64,000 nucleotides of DNA, taken from the NCBI GenBank assembly GCA_027186245.1, contig CP114481.1:45849501-45913500 (forward strand), read 5' to 3'. A program made the position numbers and the translations under genes. The notes below the pieces were generated by a model that ran no database searches, was not told the origin of the DNA, and was given only the letters and a program-made list of their open reading frames with translations. Below are positions 12,306 to 25,600 of this stretch, one piece after another (position 1 is the first letter of the stretch; every line of letters begins with the position of its first letter). The DNA comes from Coriaria nepalensis. Its lineage: Eukaryota > Streptophyta > Magnoliopsida > Cucurbitales > Coriariaceae.

Positions 12306-15300
12306 TTTTGTGCATAACTTGGAAATGATCAATGTCAGGAATGTGTGCATTAGTTTAACCTTAAAATCATTTCAATGAGTCATTTCAAGTCAATATCTTA
12401 TTTCAAAGCAATTCGAACGAATTCTATTTTTGCAGTACAAACACAAGTTTTGTGCATAACTTGCAAATGATCAATGCAGGGAAAGTGTACATTCGTTTAA
12501 CCTTAAAATCATTTGAATGAGTCATTTCAAGTCAATAACTTATTTCAAAGCAATTCGAACGAATTCTATTTTTGCACTACAAACACAAGTTTTGTGCGTA
12601 ACTTGCAAATGATCAATGTAAGGAAAGTGTGCATTCGTTTAACTTTAAAATCATTTCAATGAGTCATTTCAAGTCAATATCTTATTTCAAAGCAAGTCGA
12701 ACGAATTCTATTTTCGCACTTCAGACACAAGTTTTGTGCATAACTTGCAAATGATCAATGCAAGGAATGTGTGCATTAGTTTAACCTTAAAATCTTTTCA
12801 ATGAGTCATTTCAAGTCAATATCTTATTTCAAAGCAAGTCGAACGAATTCTATTTTCGCACTCCAAACACAAGTTTTGTGCATAACTTGCAAATGATCAA
12901 TGCAAGGAAAGTGTGCATTCGTTTAACCTTAAAATCATTTCAATGAGTAATTTCAAGTCAATGTCTTATTTCAAAGCAAGTCGAACGAATTCTATTTTTG
13001 CACTACAAACACAAGTTTTGTGCATAACTTGGAAATGATCAATGCCTGGAATGTGTGCATTCGTTTAACCTTAAAATCATTTTCATGAGTCATTTCAAGT
13101 CAATATCTTATTTCAAAGCAAGTCGAACGATTTCTATTTTGGCACTCCAAACACAATTTTTGTGCATAACTTGCAAATGATCAATGCAAGGAAAGTGTGC
13201 ATTCGTTTAACCTTAAAATCATTCGAATGAGTCATTTCACGTAAATAACTTATTCCAAAGCAATTCGAACGAATTCTATTTTCGCACTACAAACACAAGT
13301 TTTGTGCATAACTTGCAAATGATCAATGCAATGAAATTGTGCATTCGTTTAACCTTAAAATCATTTCAATGAGTCATTTCAAGTCAATGTCTTATTTCGA
13401 AGCAAGTCGAACGAATTCTATTTTTGCGCTACAAACACAATTTTTGTGCATAACTTGCAAATGATCAATGCAATGAAAGTGTGCATTCGTTTAACCTTAA
13501 AATCATTTCGATAAGTCATTACAAGTCAATAACTTATTTCAAAGCAATTCGAACGAATTCTATTTTTGCACTACAAACACAAGTTTTGTGCATAACTTGC
13601 AAAATGATCGATGCAAGGAAAGTGTGCATTCGTTTAACTTTAAAATCATTTCAATGAGTCATTTTAAGTCAATATCTTATTTCAAAGCAAGTCAAATGAA
13701 TTCTATTTTCGCACTTCAAACACAAGTTTTGTGCATAACTTGGGAATGATCAATGCAAGGAATGTGTGCATTAGTTTAACCTTAAAATCTTTTCAGTGAG
13801 TCATTTCAAGTCAATATCTTATTTCAAAGCAAGTCGAACGAATTCTATTTTCGCACTCCAAACACAAGTTCTGTGCATAACTTGGAAATGATCAGTGCAA
13901 GGAAAGTGTGCATTCGTTTAACCTTAAAATCATTTCAATCAGTCATTTCAAGTCAATATCTTATTTCAAAGCAAGTCGAACGAATTCTATTTTCGCACTT
14001 CAAACAAAGGTTTTGTGCATAACTTGCAAATGATCAATGCAAAGAAAGTGTGCATTAGTTTAACCTTAAAATATTTTCAATGAGTCATTTCAAGTCAATA
14101 TTTTATTTCAAAGCAAGTCGAACCAATTCTATTTTCGCACTTCAAACACAAGTTTTGTGCAGAACTTGGAAATGATCAATGCAAGGAATGTGTGCATTAG
14201 TTTAACCTTCAAATCTTTTCAATGAGTCATTTCAAGTCAATATCTTATTTCAAAGCAAGTCGAACGAATTCTATTTTCGCACTTCAAACACAAGTTTTGT
14301 GCATAACTTGGAAATGGTCAATGCAAGGAAAGTGTGCATTCGTTTAACATTAAAATCATTTGAATGAGTCATTTCAAGTAAATAACTTATTCCCAAGCAA
14401 TTCGACCGAATTCTATTTTTGCACTACAAAGACAACTTTTGTGCATAACTTTGAAATGATCAATGCTAGGAATGTGTCCATTAGTTTAACCTTAAAATCA
14501 TTTCAATGAGTCATTTCAAGTCAATACCTTATTTCAAAGCAAGTCGATCGAATTCTATTTTCGCACTCTGAACACAAGTTTTGTGCATAACTTGGAAATG
14601 ATCAATGCAAGGAATGTGTGCATTAGTTTAACCTTAAAATCTTTTCAGTGAGTCATTTCAAGTCAATATCTTATTTAAAAGCAAGTCGAACGAATTCTAT
14701 TTTGGCACTACAAACACAAGTTTTGTGCATAACTTGCAAATGATCAGTGCAAGGAAAGTGTGCATTCGTTTAACCTTAAAATCATTTCAATAAATCATTT
14801 CAAGTCAATAACTTATTTCAAAGCAATTCGAACGAATTCTATTTTTTCACTACAAACACAACTTTTGTGCATAACTTGCAAATGATCAATGCAAGGAAAG
14901 TGTGCGTTAGTTTAACCTTAAAATCATTTTAATGAGTCATTTCAAGTCAATATCTTATTTCGAAGCAAGTCGAACGAATTCTATTTTCGCACTTCAAACA
15001 CAACTTTTGTGCATAGCTTGCGAATGATCAATGCAAGGAAAGTGTGCATTTGTTTCACCTTAAAATCATTTCAGTGAGTCATTTCAAGTCAATATCTTAT
15101 TTCAAAGCAAGTCGAACCAATTCTATTTTTGCATTTCAAACACAAGTTTTGTGCATAACTTGCAAATGATCAATGCAAGGAAAGTGTGCATTAGTTTAAC
15201 CTTAAAATATTTTCAATGAGTCATTTCAAGTCAATATTTTATTTCAAAGCAAGTCGAACCAATTCTATTTTCGCACTTCAAACACAAGTTTTGTGCAGAA

Positions 15301-18300
15301 CTTGGAAATGATCAATGCAAGGAATGTGTGCATTAGTTTAACCTTCAAATCTTTTCAATGAGTCATTTCAAGTCAATATCTTATTTCAAAGCAAGTCGAA
15401 CGAATTCTATTTTCGCACTTCAAACACAAGTTTTGTGCATAACTTGGAAATGGTCAATGCAAGGAAAGTGTGCATTCGTTTAACATTAAAATCATTTGAA
15501 TGAGTCATTTCAAGTAAATAACTTATTCCCAAGCAATTCGACCGAATTCTATTTTTGCACTACAAACACAACTTTTGTGCATAACTTGCAAATGATCAAT
15601 GCAAGGAAAGTGTGCATTAGTTTAACCTTAAAATCATTTCAATGAGTCATTTCAAGTCAATCTCTTATTTCAAAGCAATTCGAACGAATTCTATTTTGGC
15701 AGTTCAAACACAACTTTTGTGCATAGCTTGGAAATGATCAATGCAAGTAAAGTGTGCATTCGTTAAACCCTAAAATCAATTCAATGAGTCATTTCAAGTC
15801 AATATCTTATTTCAAAGCAAGTGGAACGAATTCTATTTTTGCACTTCAAACACAAGTTTTGTACATAACCTGCAAATGATCAGTGCAATGAAAGTGTGCA
15901 TTAATTTAACCTTAAAATCATTTGAATGAGTCATTCCAAGTCAATAACTTATTTCAAAGCAAGTCGAACGAATTTTATTTTTGCACTACAAAGACAACTT
16001 TTGTGCATAACTTTGAAATGATCAATGCTAGGAATGTGTCCATTAGTTTAACCTTAAAATCATTTCAATGAGTCATTTCAAGTCAATACCTTATTTCAAA
16101 GCAAGTCGATCGAATTCTATTTTCGCACTCTGAACACAAGTTTTGTGCATAACTTGGAAATGATCAATGCAAGGAATGTGTGCATTAGTTTAACCTTAAA
16201 ATCTTTTCAGTGAGTCATTTCAAGTCAATATCTTATTTAAAAGCAAGTCGAACGAATTCTATTTTGGCACTACAAACACAAGTTTTGTGCATAACTTGCA
16301 AATGATCAGTGCAAGGAAAGTGTGCATTCGTTTAACCTTAAAATCATTTCAATCAGTCATTTCAAGTCAATATCTTATTTCGAAGCAAGTCGAACGAATT
16401 CTATTTTCGCACTTCAAACAAAGGTTTTGTGCATAACTTGGAAATGATCAATGCAAGGAATGTGTACATTAGTTTAACCTTAAAATCTTTCAATGAGTCA
16501 TTTCAAGTCAATATCCTATTTCAAAGCAAGTCGAACGAATTCTATTTTGGCACTTCAAACACAACTTTTGTGCATAGCTTGCAAATGATCAATGCAAGGA
16601 AAGTGTGCATTCGTTTCACCTTAAAATCATTTCAATAAGTCATTTCAAGTCAATATCTTATTTCAAAGCAAGTCCAACCAATTCTATTTTTGCACTACAA
16701 ACACAAGTTTTGTGCATAACTTGGAAATGATCAATGCCTGGAATGTGTGCATTAGTTTAACCTTAAAATCATTTCAATGAGTCCTCTCAAGTCAATATCT
16801 TATTTCAAAGCAATTCGAACGAATTCTATTTTTGCACTACAAACACAAGTTTTGTGCATAACTTGGAAATGATCAATGCCAGGAATGTGTGCATTAGTTT
16901 AACCTTAAAATCATTTCAATGAGTCATTTCAAGTCAATATCTTATTTCAAAGCAATTCGAACGAATTCTATTTTCGCACTCCAAACACAAGTTTTGTGCA
17001 TAACTTGCAAATGATCAATGCAAGGAAAGTGTGCATTCGTTTAACCTTAAAATCATTTCAATGAGTCATTTCAAGTCAATGTCTTATTTCAAAGCAAGTC
17101 GAACGAATTCTATTTTTGCACTACAAACACAAGTTTTGTGCATAACTTGCAAATGATCAATGCAATGAAATTGTGCCTTCGTTTAACCATAAAATCATTT
17201 CAATGAGTCATTTCAAGTCAATGTCTTATTTCGAAGCAAGTCGAACGAATTCTATTTTTGCGCTACAAACACAATTTTTGTGCATAACCTGCAAATGATC
17301 AATGCAATGAAAGTGTCCATTCGTTTAACCTTAAAATCATCTCAATAAGTCATTTCAAGTCAATAACTTATTTCAAGGCAATTCGAACGAATTCTATTTT
17401 TGCACTACAAACACAAGTTTTGTGCATAACTTGCAAAATGATCAATGCAAGGAAAGTGTGCATTCGTTTAACTTTAAAATCATTTCAATGAGTAATTTCA
17501 AGTCAATATCTTATTTCGAAGCAAGTCGAACGAATTCTATTTTCGCACTTCAAACACAAGTTTTGTGCATAACTTGGAAATGATCAACGCCAGGAATGTG
17601 TGCATTAGTTTAACCTTAAAATCATTTCAATGAGTCATTTCAAGTCAATATCTTATTTCAAAGCAAGTCGAACGAATTCTATTTTCGCACTTCAAACACA
17701 ACTTTTGTGCACAGCTTGCGAATGATCAATGCAAGTAAAGTGTGCATTCGTTAAACCCTAAAATCAATTCAATGAGTCATTTCAAGTCAATATCTTATTT
17801 CAAAGCAAGTGGAACGAATTCTATTTTTGCACTTCAAACACAAGTTTTGTACATAACCTGCAAATGATCAGTGCAATGAAAGTGTGCATTAATTTAACCT
17901 TAAAATCATTTGAATGAGTCATTCCAAGTCAATAACTTATTTCAAAGCAAGTCGAACGAATTTTATTTTTGCACTACAAAGACAACTTTTGTGCATAACT
18001 TTGAAATGATCAATGCTAGGAATGTGTCCATTAGTTTAACCTTAAAATCATTTCAATGAGTCATTTCAAGTCAATATCTTATTTCAAAGCAAGTCGATCG
18101 AATTCTATTTTCGCACTCTGAACACAAGTTTTGTGCATAACTTGGAAATGATCAATGCAAGGAATGTGTGCATTAGTTTAACCTTAAAATCTTTTCAGTG
18201 AGTCATTTCAAGTCAATATCTTATTTAAAAGCAAGTCGAACGAATTCTATTTTGGCACTACAAACACAAGTTTTGTGCATAACTTGCAAATGATCAGTGC

Positions 18301-18695
18301 AAGGAAAGTGTGCATTCGTTTAACCTTAAAATCATTTCAATCAGTCATTTCAAGTCAATATCTTATTTCGAAGCAAGTCGAACGAATTCTATTTTCGCAC
18401 TTCAAACAAAGGTTTTGTGCATAACTTGGAAATGATCAATGCAAGGAATGTGTACATTAGTTTAACCTTAAAATCTTTCAATGAGTCATTTCAAGTCAAT
18501 ATCCTATTTCAAAGCAAGTCGAACGAATTCTATTTTGGCACTTCAAACACAACTTTTGTGCATAGCTTGCAAATGATCAATGCAAGGAAAGTGTGCATTC
18601 GTTTCACCTTAAAATCATTTCAATAAGTCATTTCAAGTCAATATCTTATTTCAAAGCAAGTCCAACCAATTCTATTTTCGCACTTCAAACACAAG
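12306..18695 (+). repeat. 48-monomer higher-order unit, copy 2 (45 monomers, 3 lost)
   Basis: This copy follows copy 1 with no gap and is 6,390 bases, 45 monomers. The joining point of its two halves lies at about 14,414-14,429. There a class-B-like left side, with GACCGAATTC, runs directly into an E-type right side, with CAAAGACAAC. Alignment beyond 18,690 stops: copy 1 continues CAAACAAAGG, while this copy has CAAACACAAG. Few differences separate the copies, so duplication is recent relative to monomer divergence. Either copy 2 lost three monomers or copy 1 gained them. The nested duplications inside copy 1 suggest a complex history. Confidence 0.9.
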
Positions 18696-19758
18696 TTTTG
18701 TGCATAACTTGGAAATAATCAATGCCAGGAATGTGTGCATTAGTGTAACCTTAAAATCTTTTCAATAAGTCATTTCAAGTCAATATCTTATTTAAAAGCA
18801 AGTCGAATGAATTCTATTTTGGCACTACAAACACAAGTTTTGTGCATAACTTGCAAATGATCAGTGCAAGGAAAGTGTGCATTCGTTTAACCTTAAAATC
18901 ATTTCAATGAGTCATTTCAAGTCAGTATCTTATTTAAAAGCAAGTCGAACGAATTCTATTTTGGCACTTCAAACACAACTTTTGTGCATAGCTTGCAAAT
19001 GATCAATGCAACGAAAGTGTGCATTCGTTTAACCTTAAAATCATTTCAATAAGTCATTTCAAGTCAATATCTTATTTCAAAGCAAGTCGAACCAATTCTA
19101 TTTTTGCACTTCAGACACAAGTTTTGTGCATAACTTGCAAATGATCAATGCAATGAAAGTGTGCATTCGTTTAACCTTAAAATCATTTCAATGAGTCATT
19201 TCAAGTCAATGTCTTATTTCGAAGCAAGTCAAACGAATTCTATTTTCGCACTTCAAACACAACTTTTGTGCATAGCTTGCGAATGATCAATGCAAGGAAA
19301 GTGTGCATTTGTTTCACCTTAAAATCATTTCAGTGAGTCATTTCAAGTCAATATCTTATTTCAAAGCAAGTCGAACGAATTCTATTTTCGCACTTCAAAC
19401 ACAAGTTTTGTGCATAACTTGGAAATGATCAACGCCAGGAATGTGTGCATTAGTTTAACCTTAAAATCATTTCAATGAGTCATTTCAAGTCAATATCTTA
19501 TTTCAAAGCAAGTCGAACGAATTCTATTTTCGCACTTCAAACACAACTTTTGTGCACAGCTTGCGAATGATCAATGCAAGGAAAGTGTGCATTTGTTTAA
19601 CCTTAAAATCATTTCAGTGAGTCATTTCAAGTCAACATCTTATTTCAAAGCAGGTCGAACCAATTCTATTTTTGCACTTCAAACACAAGTTTTGTGCATA
19701 ACTTGCAAATGATCAATGCAAGGAAAGTGTGCATTCGTTTAACCTTAAAATCATTTCA

Positions 19759-19767
19759 ATGAGTCAT
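19759..19767. promoter_or_regulatory. AP-1/GCN4-type bZIP core, one per monomer (example)
   Basis: ATGAGTCAT at monomer positions 23-31 is symmetrical around its central G and identical to the optimal half-site pair for Jun/Fos- and GCN4-type bZIP proteins, TGA(G/C)TCA. Most monomers keep the seven-base core. Several that change the centre, GACTCAT at about 43,034, 44,746 and 50,427, still give the valid TGACTCA form. Others break it, for example ATAAGTCAT and ATCAGTCAT. The motif is directly visible; whether any factor binds in satellite heterochromatin is unknown. Confidence 0.45.
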
Positions 19768-19825
19768 TTCAAGTCAATATCTTATTTCAAAGCAAGTCGA
19801 ACGAATTCTATTTTGGCACTTCAAA

Positions 19826-19838
19826 CACAACTTTTGTG
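19826..19838. other. CACAA-N3-TTGTG mini-hairpin, one per monomer (example)
   Basis: Monomer positions 90-102 form a five-base inverted repeat with a three-base loop. The first loop base is variable (G, C or T at position 95), while the arms stay constant in the great majority of monomers. An overlapping alternative pairs TGCAC (79-83) with GTGCA (100-104). Short dyads of this kind have been discussed for centromeric satellites that lack a CENP-B box. A structural role is inference. Confidence 0.55.
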
Positions 19839-22150
19839 CATAGCTTGCAAATGATCAATGCAAGGAAAGTGTGCATTCGTTTAACCTTAAAATCATTTCA
19901 ATAAGTCATTTCAAGTCAATATCTTATTTCAAAGCAAGACGAACCAATTCTATTTTTGCACTTCAAACACAAGTTTTGTGCATAACTTGAAAATGATCAA
20001 TGCAATGAAAGTGTGCATTCGTTTAACCTTAAAATCATTTCAATGAGTCATTTCAAGTCAATGTCTTATTTCAAAGCAAGTCGAACCGATTCTATTTTTG
20101 CATTTCAAACACAAGTTTTGTGCATAACTTGAAAATGATCAATGCAATGAAAGTGTGCATTCGTTTAACCTTAAAATCATTTCAATGAGTCATTTCAAGT
20201 CAATATCTTATTTCAAAGCATGTCGAACCAATTCTATTTTTGCACTTCAAACACAACTTTTGTGCATAGCTTGCAAATGATCAATGCAAGGAAAGTGTGC
20301 ATTCGTTTAACCTTAAAATCATTTCAATGAGTCATTTCAAGTCAATGTCTTATTTCAAAGCAAGTCGAACGAATTCTATTTTTGCACTACAAACACAAGT
20401 GTTGTGCATAACTTGGAAATGATCAATGCAAGGAATGTGTGCATTACTTTAACCTTAAAATCTTTTCAATGAGTCATTTCAAGTCAATATCTTATTTTAA
20501 AGCAAGTCGAACGAATTCTATTTTTTCACTACAAACACAACTTTTGTGCATAACTTGCAAATGATCAATGCAAGGAAAGTGTGCATCAGTTTAACCTTAA
20601 AATCATTTCAATGAGTCATTTCAAGTCAATATTTTATTTCAAAGCAAGTCGAACCAATTCTATTTTCGCACTTCAAACACAAGTTTTGTGCATAACTTGG
20701 AAATGATCAATGCAAGGAATGTGTGCATTAGTTTAACCTTAAAATCATTTCAATGAGTCATTTCAAGTCAATATCTTATTTCAAAGCAAGTCGATCGAAT
20801 TCTATTTTCGCACTCTGAACACAAGTTTTGTGCATAACTTGGAAATGATCAATGCAAGGAATGTGTGCATTAGTTTAACCTTAAAATCTTTTCAATGAGT
20901 CATTTCAAGTCAATATCTTATTTCAAAGCAAGTCGAACGAATTCTATTTTCGCACTTCAAACACAAGTTTTGTGCATAACTTGGAAATGATCAACGCTAG
21001 GAATGTGTGCATTAGTTTAACCTTAAAATCATTTCAATGAGTCATTTCAAGTCAATATCTTATTTCAAAGCAAGTCGAACGAATTCTATTTTCGCACTTC
21101 AAACACAACTTTTGTGCATAGCCTGCGAATGATCAATGCAAGGAAAGTGTGCATTTGTTTAACCTTAAAATCATTTCAGTGAGTCATTTCAAGTCAATAT
21201 CTTATTTCAAAGCAAGTCGAACCAATTCTATTTTTGCACTTCAAACACAAGTTTTGTGCATCACTTGCAAATGATCAATGCAAGGAAAGTGTGCATTCGT
21301 TTAACCTTAAAATCATTTCAATGAGTCATTTCAAGTCAATGTCTTATTTCAAAGCAAGTCGAACGAATTCTATTTTGGCACTTCAAACACAACTTTTGTG
21401 CATAGCTTGCAAATGATCAATGCAAGGAAAGTGTGCATTCGTTTAACCTTAAAATCATTTCAATAAGTCATTTTAAGTCAATATCTTATTTCATAGCAAG
21501 TCGAACCAATTCTATTTTTGCACTTCAAACACAAGTTTTGTGCATAACTTGAAAATGATCAATGCAATGAAAGTGTGCATTCGTTTAACCTTAAAATCAT
21601 TTCAATGAGTCATTTCAAGTCAATATCTTATTTCGAAGCAAGTCGAACGAATTCTATTTTTGCACTACAAACACAAGTTTTGTGCATTACTTGGAAATGA
21701 TCAATGCAAGGAATCTGTGCATTAGTTTAACCTTAAAATCATTTCAATGAGTCATTTCAACTCAATCTTATTTCAAAGCAAGTCGAACGAATTCTATTTT
21801 CGCACTTCAAACACAAGTTTTGTGCATAACTTGGAAATGATCAACGCCAGGAATGTGTGCATTAGTTTAACCTTAAAATCATTTCAATGAGTCATTTCAA
21901 GTCAATATCTTATTTCAAAGCAAGTCGAACGAATTCTATTTTCGCACTTCAAACACAACTTTTGTGCACAGCTTGCGAATGATCAATGCAAGGAAAGTGT
22001 GCATTTGTTTAACCTTAAAATCAATTCAATGAGTCATTTCAACTCAATATCTTATTTCAAAGCAAGTCGAACGAATTCTATTTTCGCACTTCAAACACAA
22101 GTTTTGTGCATAACTTGCAAATGATCAATGCAAGGAAAGTGTGCATTCGT

Positions 22151-22363
22151 TTAACCTTAAAATCATTTCAATGAGTCATTTCAAGTCAATAACTTATTTC
22201 ACAGCAAGTCGATCGAATTCTATTTTCGCACTCTAAACACTAGTTTTGTGCATAACTTTGAAATGATCAATGAAGGAATGTGTGCATTAGTTTAACCTTA
22301 AAATCTTTTCAATGAGTCATTTCAAGTCAATATCTTATTTCAAAGCAAGTCGAACGAATTCTA
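22151..22363 (+). repeat. Block shared identically with 63,467-63,679
   Basis: About 213 bases here appear identical to the block near the right edge, 41,316 bases away. Shared rare variants are TTTCACAGCAAG, GTCGATCGAATTC, CACTCTAAACACTAG, AACTTTGAAATG and the one-base deletion CAATGAAGG. The block is also in the 51-monomer copy 2, at about 29,388-29,600. Sharing stops at CTATGTTCG (22,364) against CTATTTTCG. Confidence 0.85.
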
Positions 22364-22640
22364 TGTTCGCACTCCAAATACAAGTTTTGTGCATAACTTG
22401 CAAATGATCAATGCAACGAAAGTGTGCATTCGTTTAACATTAAAATCATTTGAATGAGTCATTTCAAGTAAATAACTTATTCCAAAGCAATTCGAACGAA
22501 TTCTAGTTTGGCACTCCAAACACAAGTTATGTGCATAACTTGCAAATGACCAATGCAAAGAAAGTGTGCATTCGTTTAACCTTAAAATCATTCCAATCAG
22601 TCATTTCAAGTCAATAACTTATTTCAAAGCAATTCGAACG
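22273..22640 (+). repeat. Nested 8-monomer repeat, copy 1 (partner 23,409-23,776)
   Basis: The block with CTATGTTCGCACTCCAAATAC, GCAACGAAAG, TTCTAGTTTGGC and AGTTATGTGC recurs 1,136 bases later, which is eight monomers. It recurs again 7,237 bases downstream in both positions. It leaves a 76-79-codon open frame on the minus strand at four places. These frames differ only by where the block ends, and are not genes. The G in CTATGTTCG and the A in AGTTATGTG are useful private markers. Confidence 0.82.
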
Positions 22641-25600
22641 AATTCTATATTGGCACTTCGAACACAACTTTTATGTATAGCTTGCAAATGATCAATGCAA
22701 GTAAAGTGTGCATTCGTTAAACCTTAAAATCATTTCAATGAGTCATTTCAAGTCAATATCTTATTTCAAAGCAAGTCTAACCAATTCTATTTTTACACTC
22801 CGAACACAAGTTTTGTGCATAACTTGCAAATGATCAATGCAATGAAAGTGTGCATTCGTTTAACCTTAAAATCATTTGAATGAGTCATTTCAAGTCAATA
22901 ACTTATTTCAAAGCAATTCGAACGAATTCTATTTTGGCACTTCAAACACAACTATTGTGCATAGCTTGCAAATGATCAATGCAAGTAAAGTGTGCATTCG
23001 TTAAACCTTAAAATCATTTCAATGAGTCATTTCAAGTCAATATCTTATTCCAAAGCAAGTCGAACGAATTCTATTTTGGCACTACAAACACAAGTTTTGG
23101 GCATAACTTGCAAATGATCAAGGCAAAGAAAGTGTGCATTCGTTTAACCTTAAAATCATTTGAATGAGTCATTTCAAGTCAATAACTTATTTCAAAGCAA
23201 TTCGAACGAATTCTATTTTGGCACTTCAAACACAACTATTGTGCATAGCTTGCAAATGATCAATGCAAGTAAAGTGTGCATTCGTTAAACCTTAAAATCA
23301 TTTCAATGAGTCATTTCAAGTCAATATCTTATTCCAAAGCAAATCGAAAGAATTCCATTTTTGCACTACAAACACAAGTTTTGTGCATAACTTGGAAATG
23401 ATCAATGCAAGGAATGTGTGCATTAGTTTAACCTTAAAATCTTTTCAATGAGTCATTTCAAGTCAATATCTTATTTCAAACCAAGTCGAACGAATTCTAT
23501 GTTCGCACTCCAAATACAAGTTTTGTGCATAACTTGCAAATGATCAATGCAACGAAAGTGTGCATTCGTTTAACATTAAAATCATTTGAATGAGTCATTT
23601 CAAGTAAATAACTTATTCCAAAGCAATTCGAACGAATTCTAGTTTGGCACTCCAAACACAAGTTATGTGCATAACTTGCAAATGACCAATGCAAAGAAAG
23701 TGTGCATTCGTTTAACCTTAAAATCATTCCAATCACTCATTTCAACTCAATAACTTATTTCAAACCAATTCGAACGAATTCTATTTTTTCACTACAAACA
23801 CAACTTTTGTGCATAACTTGCAAATGATCAATGCAAGGAAAGTGTGCATTCGTTAAACCTTAAAATCATTTCAATGAGTCATTTCTAGTCAATATTTTAT
23901 TTCAAAGCAAGTCGAACCAATTCTATTTTCACACTTCAAACACAAGTTTTGTGCATAACTTGGAAATGATCAATGCAAGGAATGTGTGCATTAGTTTAAC
24001 CTTAAAATCTTTTCAATGAGTCATTTCAAGTCAATATCTTATTTCAAAGCAAGTCGAACGAATTCTATTTTCGCACTTCAAACACAAGTTTTGTGCATAA
24101 CTTGCAAATGGTGAATGCAAGGAAAGTGTGCATTCGTTTAACATTCAAATCATTTGAATGAGTCATTTCAAGTAAATAACTTATTCCAAAGCAATTCGAA
24201 CGAATTCTATTTTTGCACTTCAAACACAACTTTTGTGCATAACTTGGAAATGATCAATGCAAGGAAAGTGTGCACTAGTTTAACCTTAAAATCATTTCAA
24301 TGAGTCATTTCAAGTCAATCTCTTATTTCAAAGCAATTCGAACGAATTCTATTTTGGCACTTCAAACACAACTTTTGTGCATAGCTTGGAAATTATCAAT
24401 GCAAGTAAAGTGTGCATTCGTTAAACCCTAAAATCATTTCAATGAGTCATTTCAAGTCAATATCTTATTTCAAAGCAAGTCGAACGAATTCTATTTTTGC
24501 ACTACAAACACAAGTTTTGTGCATAACTTGCAAATGATCAATGCAATGAAAGTATGCATTTGTTTAACCTTAAAATCATTTCAATGAGTCATTTCAAGTC
24601 AATGTCTTATTTCGAAGCAAGTCGAACGAATTCTATTTTCGCACTTCAAACACAAGTTTTGTGCATAACATGGAAATGATCAATGCCAGGAATGTGTCCA
24701 TTAGTTTAACCTTAAAATCATTTCAATGAGTCATTTCAAGTCAATATCTTATTTCAAAGCAAGTCGATCGAACTCTATTTTCGCACTCTAAACACAAGTT
24801 TTGTGCATAACTTGGAAATGATCAATGCAAGGAACGTGTGCATTAATTTAACCTTAAAATCTTTTCAATGAGTCATTTCAAGTCAATATCTTATTTCAAA
24901 GCAATTCGAACGAATTCTATTTTGGCACTACAAACACAAGTTTTGTGCATAACTTGCAAATGATCAGTGCAAGGAAAGTGTGCATTCGTTTAACCTTAAA
25001 ATCATTTCAATCAGTCATTTCAAGTCAATATCTTATTTCAAAGCAAGTCGAACGAATTCTATTTTCGCACTTCAAAGAAAGGTTTTGGGCAGAACTTGCA
25101 AATGATCAATGCAAAGAAAGTGTGCATTCGTTTAACCTTAAAATCATTTCAGTAAGTCATTTCAAGTCAATCTCTTATTTCGAAGCAGTTCGAACGAATT
25201 CTATTTTTGCACTACAAACACAACTTTTGTGCATAACTTGCAAATGATCAATGCAAGGAAAGTGTGCATTAGTTCAACCTTAAAATCATTTCAATGAGTC
25301 ATTTCAAGTCAATCTCTTATTTCAAAGCAAGTCAAACGAATTCTATTTTCGCACTTCAAACACAAGTTTTGTGCATAACTGGGAAATGATCAATGCAAGG
25401 AATGTGTGCATTAGTTTAACCTTAAAATCTTTTCAATGAGTCATTTCAAGTTAATATTTTATTTTAAAGCAAGTCGAACGAATTCTATTTTCGCACTCCA
25501 AACACAAGTTTTGTGCATAGCTTGCAAATGATCAATGCAAGGAAAGTGTGCAGTCGTTTAACCTTAAAATCATTTCAATGAGTCATTTCAAATCAATATC

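Larger units (their letters stand above)
19737..19878 (+). repeat. Reference monomer, class A (TGCATTCG end)
   Basis: This 142-base monomer is close to the overall consensus and serves as the coordinate map. Positions 1-8 are GTTTAACC. The phrase TCATTTCAA occurs at 15-23 and 28-36, with a relative TTATTTCAA at 46-54. The bZIP-like core ATGAGTCAT is at 23-31. The EcoRI site GAATTC is at 67-72. A hairpin-forming CACAA-N3-TTGTG is at 90-102. GTGCAT occurs at 100-105 and again at 135-140. The BclI site TGATCA is at 116-121. Class A carries the linked run CTTGCAAATG then GCAAGGAAAGTG, ending GCATTC before the next monomer. It has no usable reading frame across repeats. Confidence 0.93.
18696..20540 (+). 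repeat. Satellite spacer between large duplications
   Basis: About 13 monomers of classes A and A2 with no near-identical tandem partner that I could see. Monomers near 19,370-19,570 (GATCAACGCCAGG, then GCACAGCTTGCG) closely match 11,155-11,340 and 21,780-21,985. The same variants therefore occur in three places that are not duplicates of each other overall. No gene or insertion is visible. Confidence 0.78.

Noticed and set aside
19852..19859. TGATCAAT as an Exd/Pbx-Hox type site in each monomer
   Set aside because: The consensus is short and degenerate, and the word is expected by chance in A+T-rich repeats; weaker than the bZIP core.
19737..19878. CENP-B box-like sequence at ATTCGTTTAACC or ATTCGAACGAAT
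   Set aside because: Only the TTCG-N4-A half of the core matches; the essential CGGG half is absent in all monomers I read.
21234..21416. 60-codon plus-strand open frame (also 28,471)
   Set aside because: Satellite by-product carried by the 51-monomer duplication.
22361..22591. 76-79-codon minus-strand open frames (also 23,497; 29,598; 30,734)
   Set aside because: Antisense reading of the same satellite in a duplicated 8-monomer block; no start context, domain or independent conservation.
24945..25247. 100-codon plus-strand open frame, repeated at 32,182
   Set aside because: Longest frame in the window, but composed of two translated monomers in shifted frames. Both copies belong to the 51-monomer duplication; chance absence of stops.
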